Assembly: GCF_958979055.1 (NCBI RefSeq)
Contig: NC_084888.1
Location: 34,343,804 to 34,407,803 of the forward strand
Length of the DNA stretch: 64,000 nucleotides
Direction of reading: 5' to 3'
DNA from: Alnus glutinosa
Taxonomy: Eukaryota; Streptophyta; Magnoliopsida; Fagales; Betulaceae
The notes under the pieces were generated by a model, which was not told the DNA's origin, ran no database searches, and was given only the letters and a program-made list of their open reading frames with translations. The position numbers and the translations under genes are program-made. Shown here in pieces: positions 33,080 through 42,196 of the stretch; positions within the stretch are counted from its first letter, which is position 1, and every line of letters starts with the position of its first letter.

Positions 33080-36000
33080 CCATAAAATTAAAATAGAGAG
33101 ACTGAGAGAATGTAAAACATTGAAGAAAAAAAAGGCCAAAAAAGCCAATGTATTGGGTTAAAAAGGAAACCGAGAGCGTACAACATGTATGTCGAACTAT
33201 GCATATCCTCCATACCAAAAAGGAAGGAATAAAGGAATCCTTTAAATTGATCTAGGTTACTATAAGGAATCCTTGAAAGTGATCTAGGTCACTGGTGTGT
33301 AGGTCGAGAGCACATATGTTGGAGAAGAATTATGGCACCTCCAGAACATTTGTTTGTGTATAAAACGAAGAAAGATACTCAAACTTAAGCATGATTGCTG
33401 AGTTTTGTAAAAAAGTCTACATAATTCGTGGACTGAGAACTCATCGTCACGTTAGATGCTTGAATTATGACACCTAAAAAGCGATTCATTCATGAGTACT
33501 AAGAAATAAACTAACGTGATGGATCAGCCTCAAACATATGACAGGTCTCAACAAGTGATGCTTTCCATCTTATATGAAACTCCCATTTTGTTAGAAATTG
33601 ATGCCGCCAAGGCTTTGTGTTTGTGAGAGTTTCTAGAGCTTCACCTTCATCTTTAGCTAGATGCAAGTTTAAGAGCAATGATATGAACTTGATAATATCT
33701 CTTTGTTTCTCTTATAAAAAAAAATAAAAAAATAAAAAAAATAAAAAAAATCAAATAATATCTCTTTGTTTCTTTTGTGAGATCCCTTTGTTATTGTAGT
33801 AAGATTAGTTGTGATCATGCTTTTAGTAGTTTAACTATAAAAGTAATTTATACTTCAACCAAATAAGGTTTAGGATAAAATATTCTGGCATATGTCATAA
33901 TAGGTTGTAAAATCCGTTTGTATCATTATTCATTATTGTTTAATTAATAAATATACTTAACCTCCGCTGGCAACATAAAAAAGAAGGAAGTAATCAAATA
34001 ACATTTTTTTCAATCTTATTCCAAGTTTATTGGGGCCAACCACCTTATATGGATGCTTCAATAGTGTGAAGTACTTCGCTTTCATGACCTAATATGGATA
34101 ATGGGTATATTAGTGTTTCCAATGAAAAGGGTAGAGAACTCCCTTGTTTGCTAGAATTTCCTGAAAGATACTTTCTTATAATGTCGAAATAATTACAAAT
34201 GAGTGAATTTCCATTTGAAACACATTACATCACACATACATCCTCAGCTATGGAAGAAGGGAATACCAAGTATTAAGAAAGGGGAAAAAAAAAAGAAAAA
34301 AAAAAGAAGAAGAGAAAAAGATGGAGAACCTTTGCAATTCAACCATGTTCTCATGTCCAAATTTTTTTTTTTTGATAAGAAAACACACACTAGACTCATG
34401 TCCAAATTTTTAAGATGTGGGCAAATCCATAACCTGGTTCAATCTAACACCTAAAGAGTGAAGCTGATTCTATGTCACTTACGAGCCAAAAATACTATGG
34501 CCACATGCAATTATTAAATCCTTGCATTTAAATGTGCGTTCAATGTCCTTTTTATTTAGTTTAGCTTGCACTTTTTCACCATTGCTTGTGTTGTGCAGGG
34601 GTACATTTACTGTGGCACTCTAATAATTTTCTGTTATCTACTCAAACATTGAACAGTGAGTTTGCTTTGCTTTGACAACCGATCCTAGTAAAAAACGAGC
34701 CAAGTTGAGTTGAGTTGAGTTGAGCCCTACCAAAGTTCATATTAGTGAGTTCAAACACTTGAACCAAGCTTGAACTTAAATGGAGTTTTGAATAGCCTGA
34801 TCAAGTTTGCCATGCAATCTTTATTAAATGTTTGATATTGGCTTCACATTCTCACTTGCTCTAGTCAAACGTGCTTGTAAGAGTCAAAGCTCAACTCAGA
34901 ACTAATACCTTATTTTTAACTTTCTATATGTATGTGTGTGTGGGATTTATGCTTAAGTAAATTAATTAAGGTTTGAACGCAAGTATTCTTTGCTCTAAGG
35001 CTTGGAGTCAAATACTTTCCTTTGCTGAACCCTTTAAAGTGAACAATCCTAAGTGTTAAATATGTTTAATAATAAGTGAACTATAAATCTATTCCGGTGG
35101 CTAGTGTATGAATGAGCGTAAATTTCTTTGGCCAAGCTGATCTGAGTCGCATGATGGTTAAGCTCACTCAAAGGTACGGTGATCTAAAAACTTGATTTAA
35201 TGTTGGCCCATTTACTGATGATCGAGCTCGAGCAAGCCTCAAGACAAGCTGATTATGAGCTGAACTTAAGCTGCTTGGATAATTTCACACCCTAACCACT
35301 CACTTTGGTAACCACATCTATAACTCCCCACCGCTCACCTAAAACAACCGGGTTTTGAAATCAGGAAGTCTGGTTGTAGCTTGACATATTTAGCCAAAAG
35401 AAGTGGGGAATGCCACCAAGCAGGTCCAAATGTTCATTACTATTTTTTTTGCACTTAATTCTGATGTAATTATACCATTTACTCCCCTGGTTATGTTTCT
35501 GTTATTTTGCTCTGTAAAACTTGATGATTGAAAATTTAAAATACTTGGTTCGTATTTATAACGGAAAATAAATACAATTGAATAAGTTAACTTAAAACTT
35601 GAAGGAGATAAAAGTAGGTGGTTCAAATATATATATTTATTCATCTTTCCATAGGACACATCTCTACATCCTGTGAATTAAATTTCTGCTTCATTGAGTT
35701 AAAAGTGTCTTTATCTGTGCCATAAATAACCTTCTCCATATCCTAAAACCAAATATGAATTCTTTTTAGATAAATCTGAACTGACTTCAGATTACGAAAG
35801 TAGCTGTCACTTGTCTTAGTTGTAGATGATATGGTAGTGTACTTATAGAGTTGAAAAGTTCTTGTAGTAATACCAAACTCAATACTGGGATTAAAAAGTA
35901 TTTAGTTCATTGTTTGATTTTATTTTATTGCTTTCTCCAATTGTAAATATGTGAATTGTTCAAACAAAATTCATTAAATTGTTGCTGATAATTTCTGTGT

Positions 36001-39000
36001 TTACCAAAATATTTGAACCGAATCCATAATTTCTGATACTTGAATATCTTTTTGAGATAGTTATGCAATAGTAATATGCATTGAATACCATATTGTCTAA
36101 GCGAGTGATTGATATAGTAGTAAATGAGCAAGATTTTGTTCCATGATTGGGAAATGTATTACATGCCATGTGTATAGCTTGGGCATGTGAAATGGAGTTA
36201 AGTTTGGAAGCATCTATTAACATTTCATTCTCATTACTAGCCAAGTGTCGCTGGATTCAAGGACCAGTTATTGACAAATTACATTTAAGAGTTTGTTGGC
36301 TATGCAGTAAAATCTTAATTTGGGGAAAAAAATCTAGTTCATTAGATTTATCTGGCAGACCTGGCTGGGAACTTTTGCATTGGGGTGGAAGGAACGCAAT
36401 GATAGGCAGTTTGAGGATAAAGAAAAAGCCACTGAGGAACTCATTTCCTTTTTCTTTCATTCTTTGTACTCTTGGTCGGCTGCGTTCCTCGCACCTTTAT
36501 CGTTTAGTTTTAATGATTTCCTTGTATTGTTTTCTTCTTCCTCTTAGATGTCTTTCTTGTATACTTCCTGTGTACTTGATTGCGCTTTGCGCTTTTTAAT
36601 GATATTTCTCTTACTTATCAAAAAAAAACTTCTGCATTGGATTTTAACATTGTGATGAGAAACCTTATCTCATTGGAAACAATATGGTTTGAAGGTGTCT
36701 GAGGTCAATGAATTCTAACTAATTCCTGAGAAAAATTATCAGATCTAGCTATTGTTTCCCTGTTTTATGCCAAACAGCATTCTTGTTTGCCTAAAAAAAA
36801 TGGAACCTTGATGTGTGATGTCAATGTGGTTGATGTTGACAAAGATTTCAACAAACTATGCATGGCAGTAAGATTTCTGGGTACTCTTGTAATGGAATTT
36901 AGGCAGCCTTCAGGTTTTGAAAAGGCTAAAGCCATGGAAGGCAAGATTACAAAGTACTGTGCAGAAGGATCATCCTATTGTTTGCGATCAGAATTGGGAG
37001 AAGGATTGTTGGAGTATCGAGGCAGAGCTCTGGGGGAAGATCTCCGAGGTGTATCCGTTGGTGACTAAAGAACAGAGACAGAAGCATCGGGAGATTTGGG
37101 GTGAGATGATTGAGAACAAGAAACGCGAGAGTAAGAGGGAGCTTCGGAATCTACAAAGTTCCGTAAATTACGGAGACATCAAAGCTTCTTCGAGGTGTAG
37201 GAGAGACAAGGCCAATAGGTCGTAGGGTTGGTTGCTTTGAGGGTTTTTTTGTGGGTTGTTCTCAGGTTTTCTTGGTGTTTTGGGTGCTGTTTGGTTTCTT
37301 TTGCGGGTAGTATTTTAGTTGGTTCTTTGTTTTCTAGGTTTTGACTTGGGGGCTGTTTCCTGGGTTTTTTTTCTGGTTTTTCGGGTTGGCTGTGGTTCTC
37401 CTGTGTATACTTCCTGTGTACGTAGGGGCGCCTTACGCTTTCTTTTCAATGAAATCTACTTACTTATAAAAAAAAAAGGGCTTTCCTTCAAGTCAGTTGT
37501 GCATTATGCCAAGATTTTGCTTTGGGATATAACCAAACCGATTTGGACAGATTCTCGTTGAAGTTTTTGAGTAATTTTCATGATTAGAAGAGCATCTCAG
37601 TTCGGAATTCTAGGGTTGTAGTATATAAACTCTGGATGAAGCAAGTGTGGATGCTAAAAGTAACTATTATCTATCCTATTGCTGTGGACCGCCCTGAAAT
37701 ATTGTGGAGCATTTCAGGTAGCATTACTGCATAAGTCAGAAAAGTTTCACCACTTCATTCAATTTCACTCTGAAATGACTATATGAAAGGCTGACTAGTT
37801 TCTAGAGATTTAACTTGATGCAAGGGGCAAGACACGGATTTTATTTTTATGTTATTTTATTTAGGTCTAATAATTGGGTTATTAGTATTTAGTTTTATGT
37901 TTTATTTAATTTCCAAGAGTTAAGGGTATTTTTGGTAATTCAATAAATGGGTGTTGCCCTAGGTTGAGTCGTTAGTCTATTTAAGTGTGTTTTTTACTCT
38001 AATGGAGGCAAACTTTGATGGAATAAAATAAATGTTGAATTGCTTCGCCTTCTCTCTTTCTCTGCCCCTAGCTTCTCTTTCTTTCTCCCTTCCCCTCTTT
38101 TAGCTTCATTCTCCTCTCTTTTCCCTACTTTCACCGTGTGATTTCTTTGTGAATATTGTTGTCCTGCATCTTAACTAGTGTGATCTTTTGTACTAAAATG
38201 CGGTATTCTGTAGATGGCTGGTCTGCTTGTCTTATTGGTGCAATTAGTTTGATGAACATGAAATCTGTGTTGATCATATACCTATAATAATAATAATAAG
38301 AAAAAAAAAACATGAAATCTGTGTTGAGACAGGCTTCTCATTTCTCCTCTTAAGCTAGTGATTATTTTAAGATTGTACATTCTCCATCAACCTTTCTAAG
38401 CTGTTGCTATTGGCAGTCCTTTCAGCACAAAAGCTTTTGGATGCCCAGGGATGCTGGGTGTCTAACTGATGGAGAAATGGGTTGCGATAGTTCTTCCAGA
38501 ATTGATCCAAAGCGTGGTCATCAGTGGTTTATGGATGCCAGTGGACCAGATCTATTCAACAACAAGAAGCAAGCTGTAGAAACTGTCGATGGAAGACCAG
38601 TTTCAGGAGTTGCACATATGAATGTTTTTCCATGGGATAACAGTCCTAGCTTCCAATCTGTTCCGGGGCAATTCACTGACCGCCTCTTCGGACCTGAGCC
38701 TTTACGGACTGTCAATCTGGTTGATAGGAATATTTCTTCTGTTGGAAGTGGAAATATGGTTATGGGAATAAAAGGTTTTGAGAATCAGTATGGAAAAGAT
38801 CCTTCGGTGGATTTGTCTATGTCTCATTCCATTGAAGATCCATCATCATGCCTGAGTTTTGGTGGAATAAGAAAAGTTAGAGTCAATGAAGTTAACTCTG
38901 ACAATGGCATGTCTGAATCTATAGGGCACACCTACAGTAGGGCTGATAACAGTATAATATCTATAGGTGCCTCCTATAGTAAGAATGACACAAATGCCAT

Positions 39001-40505
39001 ATCGTTGGGCACTACTTACAACAATGGGGATGAAAATGCCATCTCGATGGGCCCCACCTTCAGTAAGGCAGAAAACAATTTCATGTTGATTGGGAACACC
39101 TTCAATAAGGGAGATGACAATTTCATAACAAAGGGTCACAACTATGGCAAGACAGACAATAGTATGTTATCAATGGGTCAGCCCTTTGACAAGGGGGATG
39201 GAAATTTTATATCCATGGGTCAGTCGTTTGAAAAGGGAGATAGCAGTGTCATATCATTGGGTGCCTCCTGTACCAAGGGGCATGAGAATTTTATCACAAT
39301 GGGTGGTAAAGCCAACGAGAATTTTATATCAATGGTGCCATATAAGGGGAGTGACCATATCATATCAATGGGTCCAACCTATGACAAGGCAGATTCCAAC
39401 ATTTTATCAATGGGATCTCCCTATGACAAAGGAGATTGCAGCGCTCAATCTATGGGTCACAACTATAATAAGGGTGAGAGCAATACCATATCTTTTGGAG
39501 GGCTTCATGATGAACCTGAGACAGATCCCTCTGGCGGGATCATTAGTAGCTATGATTTGTTGATGAGTACTCAGAACTCAGCACAAGCTTCAGAAGTATC
39601 AGGCCAGAAGGATCTGGTTGAAACTAATGCTGATCCAGTTGTAAATGATGCTCAAAAAGCTAAACCTGATGCCAACCCTAGGAATAAGGAGCCAAAGACA
39701 ACTAAGAAGGTTCCTCCTAACAACTTCCCTTCAAATGTCAAAAGTTTGTTGTCTACTGGTATGTTTGATGGGGTCCCTGTGAAGTATGTTTCCTGGTCGC
39801 GTGAGGTATGTTTATTCTTCTATGTTACTTTGCCATATTTGCAAAGCTGATTTAACTTTCTGAACCTCTTGGTACTTTTATTTTGACATGCTTAAAATTT
39901 TATGTTTGGCAGAAAAATCTTAAAGGAATTATTAAGGGAACTGGGTATTTGTGTTGCTGTGACAGCTGCCAGCTCTCCAAGGTAAGCAACTTACATTGCT
40001 TTTCAGCTTCTTTGAGGAAAGTGGACTAAAGAATGTTCAATTTGAGTTTAATGATCAAGCTGGTATTTTGGATTGCACTCTGCAGTCTCTAAATGCTTAT
40101 GAGTTTGAGCGTCATGCTGGTTGCAAGACCAAACACCCGAATAATCACATTTATTTTGAGAATGGAAAGACCATCTATGCTGTTGTTCAAGAGCTGAAGA
40201 ACACTCCTCAGGAGATGCTGTTTGATACAATTCAAAATGTGACAGGTTCTCCAATTAATCTGAAGAATTTCCGGATCTGGAAAGGTAATGCAGGTTTTTA
40301 CTTTTAAGTGATTGCTTTGGCACAAACATGAAAGATCATTTTCTTCCTCTTCATCGTCTCTGCGTAACTAGGTGAAGTTAAATATTTGTTATTCTCTCTC
40401 ATATGATTTTTCTGTCTTCCTCCTGTAATCTCAGCATCATATCAAGCTGCCACCCGTGAACTTCAGCGTATCTATGGAAAGGATGAAGTTATCATGCCAT
40501 CCTGA
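28328..40505 (+). CDS. TDBD (Tify-domain-binding) protein, five coding exons
   Basis: Proposed coding exons: 28459-28461 (ATG only, at the end of exon 28328-28461), 38417-39805, 39913-39981, 40086-40284, 40435-40505; 576 residues. An upstream non-coding exon probably ends at 28062 (GAAG|GTAATT). Every junction keeps frame with GT-AG borders. The N-terminus reads MSFQHKSFWMPRDAGC, a start typical of this plant family. Residues about 170-370 are imperfect 15-residue repeats (ISMG..Y.KGD.N). The C-terminus (about 440-548) is a TDBD domain: GVPVKYVSWSR, GYLCCCDSCQ, LNAYEFERHAGCKTKHPNNHIYFENGKTIY, then a conserved tail ending ELQRIYGKDE. TDBD domains occur in plant nuclear regulators, some with PHD and acetyltransferase domains, and are named for binding TIFY partners; this member has none of those extra domains. 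The start-codon exon is an inference; without it the first Met is at 38441. The intron 28462-38416 is packed with LINE pieces. Confidence 0.85.
29155..29509 (-). mobile_element. LINE 3' end, older copy (minus)
   Basis: A T run at about 29156-29174 (A tail on the minus strand) is followed by the complement of the LINE tail (CGCTTTTAATAATATCTCGATTGCTACTT, broken here as GTACACATG/GCGTAAGGGGCACC words). It shares 3'-UTR phrases with 29868-29960. It is cut by the insertion that starts at 29527. Confidence 0.65.
29527..30606 (-). mobile_element. 1,080-bp 5'-truncated LINE with 17-bp target duplication
   Basis: Perfect flanking repeats GAGATACTTGAGCAAAT lie at 29510-29526 and 30607-30623. On the minus strand it codes for the zf-RVT end of ORF2 (FTWPAALGKIL, WCCLCKKSKETV, LLFHCE) and its C-terminus (LWCLWRERNDRNFEDQERTLEELK...FSFNDFLILFS), stopping at about 29894, followed by a 3' UTR and a tail ending in a T/CTT run on the + strand (TTC microsatellite 29527-29556). 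The zf-RVT part has stops. It lies in the large TDBD intron, antisense to the gene. Confidence 0.88.
31599..31699 (+). mobile_element. 101-bp truncated LINE tail with 13-bp target duplication
   Basis: Flanked by AATCAACCTAATC at 31586-31598 and 31700-31712. The insert contains the family tail phrases 'cttgtatacttcctgtgta', a GCG..CTTTCGCTC segment and 'ttacttattaaaataaaaaa'. It is on the same strand as the host gene. Confidence 0.85.
33041..33076. repeat. (TC)n microsatellite
   Basis: About 18 uninterrupted TC units in the TDBD intron. Confidence 0.95.
33711..33754 (+). mobile_element. 44-bp insertion: LINE tail remnant CTTATA plus A-rich tract, 19-bp target duplication
   Basis: Perfect flanking repeats ATAATATCTCTTTGTTTCT lie at 33692-33710 and 33755-33773. 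The insert starts CTTATAAAA, the last few bases of the local LINE tail, followed by (A)nT repeats. This fits a retroposition event that copied almost only the poly(A) tail. Confidence 0.8.
34367..34394 (-). mobile_element. 28-bp insertion: LINE tail on minus strand, 17-bp target duplication
   Basis: Perfect flanking repeats CTCATGTCCAAATTTTT lie at 34350-34366 and 34395-34411. On the minus strand the insert reads TCTAGTGTGTGTTTTCTTATC followed by As, i.e. the CTTATC(A)n end of the LINE family. Confidence 0.78.
36384..36626 (+). mobile_element. 243-bp 5'-truncated LINE with 14-bp target duplication
   Basis: Flanking repeats AACTT(T/C)TGCATTGG lie at 36370-36383 and 36627-36640 (one mismatch). 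The insert reads, on the + strand, the C-terminus of LINE ORF2 (WKERNDRQFEDKEKATEEL, then FSFNDFLVLFSSS and a stop), then the tail 'cttgtatacttcctgtgtac' and 'ttacttatc' plus As. It matches 29894-30094 in protein sequence. Confidence 0.87.
36800..37478 (+). mobile_element. LINE-tailed element with an unrecognised coding segment
   Basis: The 3' part (37225-37478) is a T-rich UTR, then 'tgtatacttcctgtgtac', GGGGCGCCTTACGC and 'cttacttataaaaaaaaaa', the local LINE tail. Upstream, 36917-37225 is open on the + strand for 102 codons, with a charged protein (HPIVCDQNWEKDCWSIEAEL..., EMIENKKRESKRELRNLQSS). This is not reverse transcriptase. It could be the end of a LINE ORF1 joined to the tail, or a passenger sequence. 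The left limit (about 36800) is a guess and no target duplication was found. Confidence 0.55.
38274..38308 (+). mobile_element. 35-bp A-tailed insertion with 19-bp target duplication
   Basis: Perfect flanking repeats AACATGAAATCTGTGTTGA lie at 38255-38273 and 38309-38327. The insert is TCATATACCTATAATAATAA... ending in GAAAAAAAA. It lies only about 90 bases before the acceptor of the main TDBD exon (38417). Confidence 0.75.
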
Positions 40506-41621
40506 GATGAAAACCCTTCCTTTCTGACGTTTTTGAGGTTGTGAATATGTGATCTGCGCATAGCAGCATACAACCTATAGAATATATAGAGTCAGTGGGG
40601 ATTTTAATAGTTTGAGCTGATTCATGTTTATAAATATTTTGGGTTTTTTAACTTTTTGCAAATTAAAATTTTAATTTAATTTTGGATTTTGGACATTTGG
40701 ATTATCTGTCGGATGTGTCTGATTGGAGCACTAGAGGTGCTTTCTTCTGTGTTAGTTGTGTTATTCGTGGTGGTAAAAGAATTTCTCTAAGCAATGGGGC
40801 AGGTTAGGTGCGTGGTCAGAGTCGATACTGTTTGGCTCTTTGGGAAGTGAGAATTTATTCTATTTAACAAGAAGAAATATTTCCTGCATAAAATGGGAAA
40901 ATATTTTCAATTATTTTTTAGGAAAATCATTTGTTTTCTATTGTTTGGTAGAGACATGAGAAAATCATGTCGAAAATATTTCGGGTGTTTGGTTGGCATG
41001 AAAGATGTTTGCATACCACAATCAGAAAGAAAAAAGAAAAAGAAAAAGAAAGGAGTTTTGGGGGGAGGGGTGGTTGCAAAGGGAGGAGAGCGGAAGTCAC
41101 AAAGTGGGGGGGGGGGGGGGGGGGGGGGGTGGTGGGGGTTTGGCCCCAGGGTGGGGGTCTGGCCCCAGGGTGGGGGTCTTCAGGATGAAGAGGTGGGGGT
41201 GGCAGGGGCGGAGGGGATTGTGATGTTGAGATGGGGGATCGTTCTTGAGATGGAGTTTGTATCAAGGGGGTTGCGACGGGGCAAGGGGCCGGCTGACGAT
41301 GGGCAAAGAGGGTGGCATTAGGGGAGGAGGAAATGAACAAAGAATAATATGAACTTGGCCATTCATATAGAATAAGTAGAACCCAGATTCCAATATTGTT
41401 GTCTTTTTCATTTTTTTTTTTTTCCAGCCGCTGTTCACTCCATTTCAGGCCCAGTATGTGTTTGTTTGCAATCCCTGTAGTTACAGCAGCATTCTAGGAT
41501 GAAGCCACATCTTTATTGGGCCTTTGGTCAAATCAAGCTGATTTTTGGGAGTGGTTGACCCACCCAAGTGGCCGAAGGGACGGTTTTACCGCTCTTTGGT
41601 TCTTGAATTTCCTCCGGAATT
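40506..41621. other. TDBD 3' UTR and spacer with long poly-G tract
   Basis: The 3' UTR probably extends to about 40650-40700. A purine/G-rich block at 41040-41300 includes 24 consecutive Gs (41106-41129) and GTGGGGGTCTGGCCCCAGG repeated twice. The open frames crossing it are low-complexity and not credible genes. Confidence 0.55.
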
Positions 41622-41637
41622 GGTTTTTACCAATCTT

Positions 41638-41736
41638 TTTTTTTTTACATGTCCACACAAAAGGAGGAGGGGGATTCGAATTAGGATTTCCGCTTCATGA
41701 GGCGTGGTCCTAACCCATTGAACCACCTTTGGGGAC
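41638..41736 (-). mobile_element. 99-bp tRNA-type SINE with 16-bp target duplication
   Basis: Perfect flanking repeats GGTTTTTACCAATCTT lie at 41622-41637 and 41737-41752. On the minus strand the insert reads a tRNA-like head with box A (GGTGGTTCAATGGGTTAGGA) and box B (AATTCGAATCCCCC), then a short body ending ...GTGTGGACATGTA and a poly(A) tail of about 11. Head, internal promoter, tail and duplication are all present, so this is a complete short SINE of the Au-like type. Confidence 0.88.
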
Positions 41737-42196
41737 GGTTTTTACCAATCTTGCAAACAGACATTTCCGCAGAATCAATCTTTTTGTATCATCTTTGGCT
41801 AAATCCTAGTTCCCCCATTCCTTGCCCAAACACTAATTTGAGGCGTAAGGTTTATCATACGTCCATATCTACACTGATCTTAGCTGTCTCCCATAATCCC
41901 ATATAAAGAGCTTGTTTCAACTAAGCACGCTTTTGTCTCACGAACACAGCTCTAAATTAGGTCAACGTCTTGGGAAAGATATTAATGCAGAAGGAGCGGA
42001 TTAAAGCCTGTGGAAGGAAGTGGAGAATGGTCTGGGAAAGACAATAGGTTATAGATAGAAGAGAATCGTCTTCTCGTATTTCTGAAATCATTAATAAAAG
42101 ATAAGACATAATAAATGTAGGATTTTAGGTGTCTTGGAACATGTTGATATATGTTACATTACACACTACAAAAACTCAAATTCTAAGCTGTTTCCT

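Noticed and set aside
38846..39563. Alternative frames over the TDBD repeat exon (97 codons antisense, 139 codons sense)
   Set aside because: Repeat-driven open frames; only the 469-codon frame joins in frame to the TDBD exons.
40893..41340. Frames of about 140 codons over the G-rich block
   Set aside because: Low-complexity poly-Gly/Pro products of the homopolymer region, with no splice or domain support.
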